Origin: an uncultured Aquimarina sp.
GTDB lineage: Bacteria; Bacteroidota; Bacteroidia; Flavobacteriales; Flavobacteriaceae
DNA: 64,000 nt
NCBI GenBank assembly: GCA_947498785.1
Contig: CANMLS010000002.1
Span: 1-64,000, forward strand
Reading direction: 5' to 3'
Below the pieces are notes generated by a model. The model ran no database searches. It was given only the letters and a program-made list of their open reading frames with translations, and was not told where the DNA came from. Shown one piece after another: positions 52,442-62,433 of the stretch; position 1 is the stretch's first letter, and each line of letters opens with the position of its first letter. The position numbers and the translations under genes are program-made.

Positions 52442-53318
52442 ACTATTCCTTGTTATCATGCTTATGATTGGTTTTGGGGTTAATGCTCAGGAATTTAATG
52501 CTACAGTTGCGGTTAATGCTGAGCAAACAGGGAATCCAAATTTACAAGTGTTTAAAACCCTAGAGCGATCATTAACAGAGTTTATTAATAATACGAAGTG
52601 GACTAATGTAGATTATCGTACAGAAGAACGTATAAATTGCAGCTTTTTTATTACCATTGTAAGTTATGATAATGATGCTTTTAAAGCAACTATACAAGTG
52701 CAAGCTTCTCGTCCAGTATTTGGATCTAATTACTCGACTACAATTTTTAATGTTAATGATAAACAGTTTAATTTTAATTATTTGGAGTTTCAACCTTTAA
52801 ATTATAATCCGAATAATTTTGAATCGAATTTAATTTCTGTTGTTGCGTTTTATTTATATACTATTTTGGGAGTGGATGCGGATACTTTTGAAATGAATAG
52901 TGGAACGACATATTATGAAGAAGCAAAAAATATTGTTGGAAATGCGCAAAGTAGTAATACTTTAGGATGGCAACGAGAACAAAACCCTAATAGATTTAGG
53001 CTTAATGATGATCTTCTTTCTAACACTTATGAAGGATATAGAAAAGCTATGTATACCTATCATAGAGAGGGGTTGGATGTAATGCATAATAATCTAAAAG
53101 AAGGTAAAAAAACAATTACTGAGGCAATGAAATCATTGGAAGATGTTCATAATACCAGACCGAATTCATATATAATGCGAGTATTTTTTGATGCCAAAGC
53201 AGATGAAGTAGCAAGCGTTCTTTCTGGTGGACCTTCGGTAAATATTGCCGAAACCATACAGATACTCAATAAAATTGCTCCTACTTATGGAGATAATTGG
53301 AAAGAAATTAAGTTTTAA
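52434..53318 (+). CDS. porD: DUF4835 / PorD family protein
   Basis: 294 residues with a signal peptide (about 1-17, ending NAQ) and a mixed alpha/beta body with FNATVAVNAEQTGNPNLQVF near the start. It matches the DUF4835 family, named PorD in type IX secretion work, found between coaBC and recN across Bacteroidota. The role in secretion rests on family knowledge only. It overlaps coaBC by 8 bases. Confidence 0.85.
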   Translation: MNRLFLVIMLMIGFGVNAQEFNATVAVNAEQTGNPNLQVFKTLERSLTEFINNTKWTNVDYRTEERINCSFFITIVSYDNDAFKATIQVQASRPVFGSNYSTTIFNVNDKQFNFNYLEFQPLNYNPNNFESNLISVVAFYLYTILGVDADTFEMNSGTTYYEEAKNIVGNAQSSNTLGWQREQNPNRFRLNDDLLSNTYEGYRKAMYTYHREGLDVMHNNLKEGKKTITEAMKSLEDVHNTRPNSYIMRVFFDAKADEVASVLSGGPSVNIAETIQILNKIAPTYGDNWKEIKF

Positions 53319-53469
53319 GAAGAACCTTTTTGCTTCCATCGACTTTACTTTGATATCCTCGATAGTTATGTTTAGAATTTCATCTGTTCAAAAAAATAAA
53401 ACTAACAGATGATTTTTTTTTAAAACTATAGTATCTTTACTTTTTTAAAACAATAAATATTTCTATCCC

Positions 53470-55128
53470 TTGCTTAAAGGTCTTTCTATAAAAAACTTTG
53501 CGTTAATAGAACAACTACAAGTGTCTTTTGATTCTGGTTTGATAACTATCACAGGAGAAACTGGAGCTGGTAAATCTTTATTACTTGGTGCTTTGGGGTT
53601 GCTTCTTGGAAAAAGAGCAGATTTAAATAGTGTTAAAGATAGTTCTCAGAAATGTGTGATTGAAGGTGTTTTTTCAGTAAAAGAATATAATCTGAATTCT
53701 TTTTTTGAAAAAGAAGAGCTTGATTATGAAGATGAAACTATCATAAGAAGAGAAATATTACCTTCAGGTAAATCAAGAGCATTTATCAACGATACCCCTG
53801 TTACTTTACAATCTTTAGCTTTACTTGGTACTAGATTAATTGATATTCATAGTCAACATCAAACTTTAGAAGTCACTACTAACGATTTTCAATTTAAAGT
53901 TTTAGATGCTTTGGCAGGTGCAGATAGAGAAATAGAATCGTACAAAAGGGGGCTTAGACTATTAAAAGAGAAAGAAAAAAAAATACATGAGCTTATCGCT
54001 AGTCAGGAAGAGTTTACCAAAGAGTATGACTATAATGCTTTTTTACTTAAAGAATTAGAGGAAGCTAAATTAAAACCTGATGAGTTACAAGAGCTGGAGT
54101 CTCAATATGAGCGACTAAATAATATAGAAGAAATTCAGGATCGATTATCGGGTTCAATTTCTATAGTTTCTTTAGAAGAGGTTGGGATATCTGATCAATT
54201 AAATACCATTAAAGCTAATCTGTCCAAAATAGAATCATATTCGGGTTCTTTAAAGACATTATCTGGACGAATCGAGAGTGTATATATAGAATTGGAAGAT
54301 ATATATGTATCACTTCGAGATGAATTTGATAAGCTTGAGGCAGATCCACAGCAATTGCAAAATATAAGTGAACGATTACAGTTATTGCATAATTTGCAAA
54401 TAAAACATAATGCCTCTGATATCAATGAATTAATTAGTTTAGCAGAGGTGTTGCAGCAAAAAGTGGTAAAAACAGAATCACTTACAGAAGATATTGAAAA
54501 AATTAAAGAAGAGATATTAATTGTTCAGGCTCAGTTGGATAAAGTTGCAGAAAAGATTCATGCGAAACGAAATAAAGCGCTTCCTAAGCTGATAAAGGAA
54601 TTAGAGGGTATTCTTAAAGCTTTAGGGATGTCTAATGCTAGTTTTCAAGCTTCGTTGGAATTGCAGGATAAATATTTAACTAATGGAAAAGAACTTTTAA
54701 TATTTCAATTTTCAGCTAATAAAGGAGGAGCTTTTGGAGAGCTTAAAAAAGTAGCTTCAGGAGGAGAGTTGTCAAGAATAATGATCGCTATTAAGTTAAT
54801 TCTTTCTAGATATGCTCAATTACCTACCATTATTTTTGATGAAATAGATACAGGAGTTTCTGGTGAAATAGCACATAAAATGGCAGATTTGATGATGAAT
54901 ATGAGCAAAAACCTTCAGGTTTTTAGTATTACTCATTTACCTCAGATCGCTGCCAAAGGACAAAGTCATTATAAAGTATATAAAGAAGATCTTAATAATT
55001 CTACGATTACGCAGCTTAAATTATTAAGTGAAGAGGATCGAATTAAAGAAATTGCCGAAATGATAGGAGGAAAAGATATTTCTGATTCAGCGTTAACTCA
55101 TGCAAAAGCGTTAATACAACAAAATTAA
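53470..55128 (+). CDS. recN: DNA repair protein RecN
   Basis: 552-residue SMC-like ATPase: Walker A GETGAGKSLLLGALGLLLG (about 31-49), long central coiled coil, ABC signature ASGGELSRIMIA and Walker B TIIFDEIDTGVSGE near the end. It acts in double-strand break repair. The start is a TTG at 53470 (MLKGLSIKNFALIE), with no ATG available at the family position. Confidence 0.96.
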   Translation: MLKGLSIKNFALIEQLQVSFDSGLITITGETGAGKSLLLGALGLLLGKRADLNSVKDSSQKCVIEGVFSVKEYNLNSFFEKEELDYEDETIIRREILPSGKSRAFINDTPVTLQSLALLGTRLIDIHSQHQTLEVTTNDFQFKVLDALAGADREIESYKRGLRLLKEKEKKIHELIASQEEFTKEYDYNAFLLKELEEAKLKPDELQELESQYERLNNIEEIQDRLSGSISIVSLEEVGISDQLNTIKANLSKIESYSGSLKTLSGRIESVYIELEDIYVSLRDEFDKLEADPQQLQNISERLQLLHNLQIKHNASDINELISLAEVLQQKVVKTESLTEDIEKIKEEILIVQAQLDKVAEKIHAKRNKALPKLIKELEGILKALGMSNASFQASLELQDKYLTNGKELLIFQFSANKGGAFGELKKVASGGELSRIMIAIKLILSRYAQLPTIIFDEIDTGVSGEIAHKMADLMMNMSKNLQVFSITHLPQIAAKGQSHYKVYKEDLNNSTITQLKLLSEEDRIKEIAEMIGGKDISDSALTHAKALIQQN

Positions 55129-55335
55129 TACCTTCCTACATAGTTAGATGAAAAAGCATGATTTTAACTATTTGAAAAACAGTTCTTTGAGATAAAAACC
55201 ATGTATTTCATCGATAATTAGCAAAATAACACGATGAAATGGCTGTTTTTTGTCGATTTTAACATTATACTCATGATTTGTCTGGTTTTATTTTGTAGTT
55301 TGCGCGTGTAGTTCCCAAACCTACACCCCAAAATT

Positions 55336-55830
55336 ATGAAATCACCTATTAGAGTAATCTACATTGCTTGTATGGTAATGTCGTTTTTTTCGTGTTCCTC
55401 AGAAAATATTGATGATGATTTAAATTCTCCTATCAAAGAGTTTACTGTTCCAGAAGTAAAATCCATTGAGGTTGAAATTTTAGAACTGATAAACAATTAT
55501 AGAGTATCTATTGGATTGTCTGTTCTTGAAACCCTAGATATTGTAAAATCACAAGCACATGCTCATACAGAGTATATGATTAAGGAAAATCAAATTTCTC
55601 ATGATTACTTTCATGCTCGTAAATCGTATCTTCTTGCAAACGCAGCGGCAAATTCTGTTGCCGAGAATGTTGGTTATGGATATTCTTCGGCAGAATCTGT
55701 AGTCAATGCCTGGATAAAAAGTGACAGTCATAGAGAAACAATAGAAGGTGATTTTACAAATTTTGATATTTCAGCAGAGCAAAATGAGGATGGGGTTATG
55801 TATTTTACAAATATTTTTATTAAAAAATAA
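55336..55830 (+). CDS. CAP-domain (SCP/PR1-like) lipoprotein
   Basis: 164 residues: lipoprotein signal (FFSCSSE), then a CAP domain with ELINNYRVSIGLSVL, the His-containing KSQAHAHTEYM and ISHDYFHAR, AENVGYG, and SDSHRETIEG. Secreted CAP proteins are common but their activity is unclear. A 6-bp hairpin (55306-55326) lies just before the start. Confidence 0.9.
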   Translation: MKSPIRVIYIACMVMSFFSCSSENIDDDLNSPIKEFTVPEVKSIEVEILELINNYRVSIGLSVLETLDIVKSQAHAHTEYMIKENQISHDYFHARKSYLLANAAANSVAENVGYGYSSAESVVNAWIKSDSHRETIEGDFTNFDISAEQNEDGVMYFTNIFIKK

Positions 55831-55846
55831 AAAAATACTATCTAGA

Positions 55847-57796
55847 TTATTTATAATTATTGAGTATTAAAAAAGCCGAACGTCTATTTTCTTCATGATC
55901 TTTTTCAGTACACTGTCTGTCATAACCTTTACCACATTTATTTAATAATTGTGATTCGCCATAACCTACAAAACTAGGAATTCGTTCTGTATTAATTCCT
56001 CTGGATATAATATAATCTCTAGTGGATTTGGCACGTTTTTGGGATAGTTTTAGATTGTATCTATCTGTACCACGACTATCTGTATGGGATTCAATTTTTA
56101 TAATCATTTTTGGGTTTTCTTTCATTACACTAACAATATTCTCTAATTCATACGCGGCATCAGTACGAATTTCATATTTATCAAAATCAAAGAAGATAGG
56201 ATTGATTACAATTTCTTTGTTTATAATTAAGGGGGTTAAATATAAATCTATTTCAACTTTGCCTTTGTTGATTGTTGTCGTCGAGAACTCTTTGGAATCA
56301 GGTTTGTAATTAGCTTTTGTAGCAAAAACGGAAAATATTTTTCCACATGGTATTTCTTCAAAATTATATTCGCCATTTTTGTTTGATAGAGTGGAGCTAA
56401 TAATTTTACCAGTTTGATCAATAACCTGAACTGTAACTTCAGGAAGAGGTTTTGATGTATTTTTATCGTATGTTACACCAGCTAAAATTTGTTTACACTC
56501 ATAACAATCAAAAGTATAAACGTCATCACTTCCTATGCCTTCAGTTCTATTGGAGGAGAAATAACCCGAATCCCCAGTTGGATTTGAAAAAAATGCAAAA
56601 TCATCATAACCACTATTAAAAGGAGCTCCAAGGTTTTTGATTTCTATATCTTGATCGATACCCTTTTTTAGGATATCAGATTTGTAAATATCTAAAAGGC
56701 CTAGGTTTATATGACTGTCTGAAGAGAAATATAATGTAGAGTCTTTTGCTACAAAAGGGAATACCTCTCGCCCTTCTGTATTAATCCTATCGCCTAAGTT
56801 TTCAATATCTCCAAATGTACCATTAGTATTTATGGAGACTTTATATAGATCTGATTGTCCATAACCACCCTCTCTGTTTGAAACAAAGTACAAAGTCTTT
56901 TCATCAGGACTTAACGCTGGATGTCCAGTAGAAAAAGTTTTGCCATTAAAAGGTAATTCCTCAATATCAGTCCATTGGTAATTACGAAATCTAGCTCTAT
57001 ACAGTTTCAAGTTAGAATTACCTTCTTTGTCGTATGATGCTTTTTCTCTTTTATTAACATTATTTCTTGTAAAGTATAGCGTTTTTCCATCGTTTGTAAT
57101 GGCTAGAGCTCCTTCATGTTCATTCTTTAAATTTATTTTATCTGATGTAAGGAGAGTCATATTACTAAGTACAACACCTGAATCAGTCCGTTCAATTTTT
57201 GATTGATAAATATTTAGATATGGTTCTCCATTCCATTTATATATTTTTTGTTTTCCAAAAACACTGTCGTTCGCTCTTGATGAGGAAAAATATAAGATTC
57301 CATTCTTTTCATACCCTCCAAAATCAGAATATTTACTATTTGAACTTAAATTTGCAATACGAATATATTTGTCTTTTGTGGTAGATAATTCCTGAAATTT
57401 TTCAAGAGTTATATCTTCAAAACCTTTTAGGTGTTTACTGTTTTTTTGATGTGCTTTAAGTTTTTTTAGCCAATCATTTGCTTTGTCATAATAACCTAAA
57501 CTTCTTAGAGTTTGTATGTATTTATAGATGTATTCAGGAGAAATATCCTTGTACTTGTTAACCGCTTTGTTATACCAAAAATAAGCTTGTCCTGAATTTG
57601 AATTGTTGTAATAACAATCTCCAATTCTACATAAAATATGCCTAGTACTATCTTCTTTTTTTAGAGCATCCTTGTATAACTCTTTTGCTTTAAGGTATGC
57701 AAAATCTTTAAAAAATTTATCAGCTACTTTTGACTTTTGAGCATAAGTAAAAGTGCTAACTAAGAAGATTAAAATTAAAAATATTCTACTTTTCAT
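55847..57796 (-). CDS. OmpA family protein with PD40 repeats (type IX secretion/gliding linked)
   Basis: 649 residues: signal peptide (1-19), TPR-like N-terminus (to about 130), WD40-like PD40 repeats (GKTLYFTRNN, PDEKTLYFVSNREGG, GYFSSNRTEG), a carboxypeptidase-regulatory beta domain (about 440-520) and a C-terminal OmpA peptidoglycan-binding domain (IESHTDSRGTDRYNLKLSQKRA). It is the third gene of a PorP/SprF cassette and should anchor the system to peptidoglycan. Confidence 0.93.
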   Translation of the reverse strand: MKSRIFLILIFLVSTFTYAQKSKVADKFFKDFAYLKAKELYKDALKKEDSTRHILCRIGDCYYNNSNSGQAYFWYNKAVNKYKDISPEYIYKYIQTLRSLGYYDKANDWLKKLKAHQKNSKHLKGFEDITLEKFQELSTTKDKYIRIANLSSNSKYSDFGGYEKNGILYFSSSRANDSVFGKQKIYKWNGEPYLNIYQSKIERTDSGVVLSNMTLLTSDKINLKNEHEGALAITNDGKTLYFTRNNVNKREKASYDKEGNSNLKLYRARFRNYQWTDIEELPFNGKTFSTGHPALSPDEKTLYFVSNREGGYGQSDLYKVSINTNGTFGDIENLGDRINTEGREVFPFVAKDSTLYFSSDSHINLGLLDIYKSDILKKGIDQDIEIKNLGAPFNSGYDDFAFFSNPTGDSGYFSSNRTEGIGSDDVYTFDCYECKQILAGVTYDKNTSKPLPEVTVQVIDQTGKIISSTLSNKNGEYNFEEIPCGKIFSVFATKANYKPDSKEFSTTTINKGKVEIDLYLTPLIINKEIVINPIFFDFDKYEIRTDAAYELENIVSVMKENPKMIIKIESHTDSRGTDRYNLKLSQKRAKSTRDYIISRGINTERIPSFVGYGESQLLNKCGKGYDRQCTEKDHEENRRSAFLILNNYK

Positions 57797-57808
57797 ATAG
57801 ATATAAGA

Positions 57809-58747
57809 TTAAAAGAATCTTGGGGATCTTACACGTTTTTCGTTAAACAGTTCGTACATAAGTAATATTTCATGAGTGCCTCCTACAAATGGTCTCAGAT
57901 TAGAAATAAAATGTTCGTATGCGTAACCAACTCTAAATTGTTTTGTTATTTGAAAATCAGCCAAAGCTCCGATTGAAGCAGTGTCTTTGTTGTATCTATA
58001 GGAGCCTCCGAGCCATAATTTATTATAGAAAAGAACATTTGCGTTTAAGTCCATTGATAGAGGTGCTCCGTTTGTAGCTTTAAGTAAAACCGATGGTTTT
58101 AATTTTGTATTTGTATTTAGGTTAAACACATATCCTCCTGTAAAATAATAGCTTACCCTTTCTAATGCAACATATTCTACAGCATTAGTTTCGGTAGTGC
58201 GATTATTATCAGTGTTTAATATTCGAGGAGCAGAAAGTCCTACATACCATGCATCTGAATTTAAATATAATCCAGCTCCAATATTTGGGTTTAATCGATT
58301 AGCATAATTGCCAAAGAAAGGGTCTTGAGTAACGTCGGGATCGTTTAAAAGCTCTTGATCTAGGTTATAATGTGTAACTCCTCCTTTAAATCCGAAAGCT
58401 AATTTTGTGGTCTCTGTTATATTAATAGAATATGAAAAATCACCATATATGTATAGGTAGTTTTCAAAACCAGGAGCATCACGTATGACAGATAATCCGA
58501 TTCCGATTTTATCATTTCTCAATGGAGAATGAACTGATAATGTTTGGGTTTCAGGACCCCTTTGTATTCCAGTCCATTGATTTCTGTGTAATCCTACAAT
58601 ACTTAATGTTTCTCTACTACCGGCATAGGCTGGATTTATAGATATAGTGTTAAACATATACTGCGTGAACTGCGGTAGTTGTTGTGTATATCCGATCGAA
58701 CTAATACCTAAGATTAGTAGTGTTATTATGAATTTTCCCCCCTTCAT
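57809..58747 (-). CDS. PorP/SprF family type IX secretion membrane protein
   Basis: 312 residues with a signal peptide (ending YTQ) and a beta-barrel starting QFTQYMFNTISINPAYAGSR, the diagnostic PorP/SprF opening. These proteins help secrete and hold type-B CTD cargo such as SprB. The neighbouring genes encode a matching cargo and an OmpA partner. It ends with the usual RVRSPRFF-type tail. Confidence 0.95.
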   Translation of the reverse strand: MKGGKFIITLLILGISSIGYTQQLPQFTQYMFNTISINPAYAGSRETLSIVGLHRNQWTGIQRGPETQTLSVHSPLRNDKIGIGLSVIRDAPGFENYLYIYGDFSYSINITETTKLAFGFKGGVTHYNLDQELLNDPDVTQDPFFGNYANRLNPNIGAGLYLNSDAWYVGLSAPRILNTDNNRTTETNAVEYVALERVSYYFTGGYVFNLNTNTKLKPSVLLKATNGAPLSMDLNANVLFYNKLWLGGSYRYNKDTASIGALADFQITKQFRVGYAYEHFISNLRPFVGGTHEILLMYELFNEKRVRSPRFF

Positions 58748-58758
58748 GGATTATTTGT

Positions 58759-61671
58759 TTATCTAGTTCCGATATATAATGGACTACTAAATGGTTTTAA
58801 GCCGCTATCTATTAAAGTTACAATACAATAATATGTACCGCTAGGAATCTGATTTGCAGATCCCACAGAAGATTGGTTTGCTATCCCATTCCAATCATTT
58901 TGATAATCGCTTGATTTGTATATAATCGCTCCCCAACGATTAATGATTTTTACATCTATAGTGTAACCACAATCCTCAACACCTTTAACTACAAAATACT
59001 CGTTAAATGAATCTCCGTTTGGTGTAATTGCTTTTGAAATTTTTATATCACCTTCTCCTCCACAAGTTAGTACTGCGCATCTATTGTGTACTTCTATTTC
59101 TGCTTCTAGAAATATTGGACAAATGGAGTTATCTAAAGTATAGCTAAATGTTACTGTTTCTGAATCATCTTCATCCACTAGTTCTATGGTTAAAGGATCA
59201 AAAAAGTTGTCATCAATTATAGAAGTATTTCCAGATGTAACCTCCCAGATTCCGCTAGTATCAACATTACCTTCTAGTAAATCAAAAAGGTCAAAAATTT
59301 GAGATTCTATTTCGTCTAGAGCACATAAACTTATATCGTTTACAATTACAGAATTATTTTCTAATATTATTTTGGCATTTAATGTTGATATATTATCACA
59401 GTCATCGGTTATGGTATATTCTACATATAGCGTCTCATTAATTAGATTATCAAAATCATAGTCAGAAGTTACAGTTGTACTTGTGCTTGTATTACAGTGA
59501 TCAGTAGCGCAATTTTCTAATAAAACTATATTGTCGGTGTTCCATTGATCTGCAATTTCCTTGATATCAATTACAGAACAAGCTAAAGTTATATCGGTTA
59601 CTTCACAGCTTGTTATATTTGGAGGAGTGGTGTCAAGAAGGGCAAGAGTTACCGTAAGTGTTGTAATATCTCCATCTTTGTCTGTAATTGTGTATGTAAC
59701 TTCTATGTTTCCGCTTTTACCACAAGTGCTGGTTAGATTGTTAAAATCATAATCTGAAGTTACTTTACTAGTGAAATCTTCATTGCAGATATTTGTTACG
59801 CAAGATTCTAGTTCTAAAATATTATTTGAGTTCCAGATATTAGCTATAGTTTCATTATTTTCTCCATCACATTCGATTATTTCGTCCGCGACATTACAGC
59901 TGGTTAGGTCAGGAGGAGTAGAGTCTGAGATCGTAAAATATACAGTCGCTCGGTCACAAGCTAGAGGAGTATTGTCATCACAAACAGAATATATAAAACG
60001 ATCTGTACCCGTGAATCCTATATTGGGAGTATATATAAAAGTTCCATCAGCATTGAGCTGTATAGTGCCATTATCAACATCGTCTATAGGAATTGTATTA
60101 ACGATTTGGGTATCTCCTTCAGGATCAAAATCATTATTCAGTACATTATCTGAAATATTGTCACAAGCTACAAAATATGCATCATCATTTGCGAATGTAC
60201 TGTTATTTTGATTGCTTATGATTGTAATTGTTACCGTTGTGATGTCGCATAAAGAAGGATTACCATTGTCACATATGGTGTATTCAAAAGAATCTTCTCC
60301 AGTATATCCATTAACAGGTGTGTAAGTAAATGTTCCTGTATCGGGATTGATGGTTACAATAACGCCTTCTTGAGTTGTTACTGTAGTGGTTATTACTTTG
60401 ATAGGATCTCCATCAGGGTCAAAATCGTTAGTAAGTACATTGCCATTCACGGGAGTATTGATTTCTGTAATTGCAGTATCTGGATTCGCAATAGGAGGGT
60501 TGTTTTTAGGATTTCCGTTTGGAAGTACTTCAATATATACCGTTGCAGTATCACAAGCTACCGGAATACCATTATCACATATGGTATATTCAAAAGTGTC
60601 AACTCCAATAAAATCAATAGGAGGAGTATAGTTGTATATTCCAGTGTTAGGATCTATAGTTATTTCTATTCCTTCTATAGTAGTTACTGTAAGGGTAGTT
60701 ACGGTTTGCGTATCTCCTTCGAGATCAAAATCATTGGTTAATACATTTCCAGAAACAGGAATATTCACAAAAGTATTATTGATGTCGGTTATAGCATTAG
60801 TACAATTAAATAAAATATTTGTACAAGCTATAGAGGTACAGTTGTTAGCATCCTTAATAGTTACTGTGTAGTTGTCTTTAGGAAGATTTAAAAAAGTTTC
60901 ACTAGCTTGGTAAATAACTCCATTATCTATAGAATAAGAATATGGAGGTGTGCCTCCAGTTCCTTTTGATGTTATTTGACCTAAACCTTCACATGCAATG
61001 TCGGTTTTGGAGTCAATAGAAACAGATAAAGCTTTTTGAGGTTCAGAAATAATAGCGGTGTTTTTAACCACACAGTTATTGGCATCAGTAATCGTTACGG
61101 TATACCTGCCAGCGATTACATTAGTTAAATCTTCATTAGAAGAGCCATTATTCCACGCAAAAGTATAGGGAGGAGTTCCGTTATTCACAGTTAGATCAAT
61201 ACCTCCAGTTGCATCGCCTTTACATGATACATCTGTTATCGCGTTGGTTGTCTTAATTTGACAAGAGTTTACACATTGTATCACAATACTTTGTGTAACT
61301 GTTGTTCCATTAGAATCTGTTACCGTAACACTATGTGTGCGATTTGTGAGAAGAGTTGCAATTTCAGTAGTTTGGTTATTGGCAGAAGTACTCCATTGAT
61401 AGGTATACCCAGGTTTTCCACCAGAAGCAATCGCTTTGGCTTTACCGTCACAACATATTCCGGTAGATGTAGCATCTTGTATTTTGATTATCGTAAGAGT
61501 AAGTGGATTGGAAAAATCAGAAATTGAATCTGAATTTTTTATAATTGATGAGGTATGTTCATATTTATGGATAGTATCCCCATAAACATATGAAGAGATG
61601 TGTAATAGTGTAAAAACACAAGTAAATAAGATAATTCTCTTATGAAAGAAGAGTAAAGTAATAATTTTCAT
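58759..61671 (-). CDS. Multi-domain surface adhesin with SprB repeats and gliding-type (type B) C-terminal domain
   Basis: 970 residues from the ATG at 61671. Order: signal/anchor (about 10-34), three SprB-type repeats (about 70-290, e.g. GGIDLTVNNGTPPYTFAW), three Ig/cadherin-like repeats (about 293-582, each with GNVLTNDFDxxGD and FEYTICDNG), two HYR-like repeats starting TPPDLTSC / TPPNITSC (about 585-780), and a C-terminal CHU_C domain (KAITPNGDSFNEYFVV, IINRWGAIIYKSSDY, SGTYYCIVTL). The last is the sorting signal for type IX secretion. It is first in a three-gene cassette, so it is probably the cargo of the PorP next to it. Confidence 0.93.
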   Translation of the reverse strand: MKIITLLFFHKRIILFTCVFTLLHISSYVYGDTIHKYEHTSSIIKNSDSISDFSNPLTLTIIKIQDATSTGICCDGKAKAIASGGKPGYTYQWSTSANNQTTEIATLLTNRTHSVTVTDSNGTTVTQSIVIQCVNSCQIKTTNAITDVSCKGDATGGIDLTVNNGTPPYTFAWNNGSSNEDLTNVIAGRYTVTITDANNCVVKNTAIISEPQKALSVSIDSKTDIACEGLGQITSKGTGGTPPYSYSIDNGVIYQASETFLNLPKDNYTVTIKDANNCTSIACTNILFNCTNAITDINNTFVNIPVSGNVLTNDFDLEGDTQTVTTLTVTTIEGIEITIDPNTGIYNYTPPIDFIGVDTFEYTICDNGIPVACDTATVYIEVLPNGNPKNNPPIANPDTAITEINTPVNGNVLTNDFDPDGDPIKVITTTVTTQEGVIVTINPDTGTFTYTPVNGYTGEDSFEYTICDNGNPSLCDITTVTITIISNQNNSTFANDDAYFVACDNISDNVLNNDFDPEGDTQIVNTIPIDDVDNGTIQLNADGTFIYTPNIGFTGTDRFIYSVCDDNTPLACDRATVYFTISDSTPPDLTSCNVADEIIECDGENNETIANIWNSNNILELESCVTNICNEDFTSKVTSDYDFNNLTSTCGKSGNIEVTYTITDKDGDITTLTVTLALLDTTPPNITSCEVTDITLACSVIDIKEIADQWNTDNIVLLENCATDHCNTSTSTTVTSDYDFDNLINETLYVEYTITDDCDNISTLNAKIILENNSVIVNDISLCALDEIESQIFDLFDLLEGNVDTSGIWEVTSGNTSIIDDNFFDPLTIELVDEDDSETVTFSYTLDNSICPIFLEAEIEVHNRCAVLTCGGEGDIKISKAITPNGDSFNEYFVVKGVEDCGYTIDVKIINRWGAIIYKSSDYQNDWNGIANQSSVGSANQIPSGTYYCIVTLIDSGLKPFSSPLYIGTR

Positions 61672-61680
61672 AGGCCCCAA

Positions 61681-62370
61681 ATTTTATAGATTAACTATAA
61701 GAAAATCCTCATTTTTTTTGCTGTCTTAGTATCTCATAAAAATTACAAACAATCGATAATAATAAGCAGTTCAGTAATTTTTTTCATCATATTTTTTAAT
61801 TAGTAAGCTCGTTTTATATGAAGAATTATATCAACATATAAGATTTAATGTTCTTACTCATGTCAAGAATTAATACTTCATTCGAATTAATAAAAAATGA
61901 TATTAATTTTAGAATTAAAATATCTCTTGGGCACAATTAAAAAATCATGACATCGTAATAAACTTATGTCTATTTATACATACTAAAGGGGGAAAATGAT
62001 AAACTATACTTTTTTTGCGGGGGAGCAATATTATATTTTGGGGAGGTTTATTTTGTGTACAATATTTTGAATAAAATTATATACACGATAAATATACTGT
62101 CAAATATATGCTATATATCGATAAAAGTCAACTAATTAAAAATAATAATTTTACTGAAGATTTGTTTTTGGAAACTAACTTAGCTTCTTGTTGGGTTGTT
62201 TAATTAACTGATTATGTTTTGATTATGGTTATTTGGGGCTAGGAATTTCTACTTCTTTTGAGTAACAAAAGAAGAATGGCTATAACTTATTTTTAGTTAT
62301 TTTGGTTTAAGTACTCATACTTTTGTAATTATTTCTTTTTTCGGTATAGAACTAAATCTATTTCCATTCG
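61681..62370. other. Long intergenic region between the secretion cassette and fabI
   Basis: About 690 bases with no gene-like frame. It holds a minus-strand promoter near 62101-62131, three G-runs on the plus strand (61988-61992, about 62019-62023, 62040-62043) in an AT-rich setting, and an inverted repeat CTTCTTTTG / CAAAAGAAG at about 62252-62275 without a T tail. No RNA gene recognised. Confidence 0.5.
62101..62131 (-). promoter_or_regulatory. Predicted promoter of the type IX secretion cassette
   Basis: On the minus strand TTG (62131-62129), a 20-base spacer and TATATTTG (62108-62101) match the Bacteroidota promoter. The transcript would have a 5' leader of more than 400 bases before the adhesin gene, unless another promoter closer to the gene is used. 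Confidence 0.55.
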
Positions 62371-62399
62371 TTGTGGTTTAGGTCGTTTTGTTATCTTTA
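62371..62399 (+). promoter_or_regulatory. Promoter of fabI
   Basis: TTG (62371-62373), an 18-base spacer and TATCTTTA (62392-62399), one mismatch from TAnnTTTG. The start would be about 30 bases before the fabI ATG. Confidence 0.65.
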
Positions 62400-62433
62400 C
62401 CGCTCGTATAACTATACTATAATTTACAATTAA

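Noticed and set aside
60370..60741. Several plus-strand open frames of 60-146 codons opposite the adhesin gene
   Set aside because: They are antisense shadows of the Thr/Asp-rich repeats; the minus-strand protein has clear domains and a sorting signal.
61988..62043. Three G-runs as a possible G-quadruplex
   Set aside because: Only three strong runs separated by about 16-30 AT-rich bases; too few and too far apart for a stable structure.
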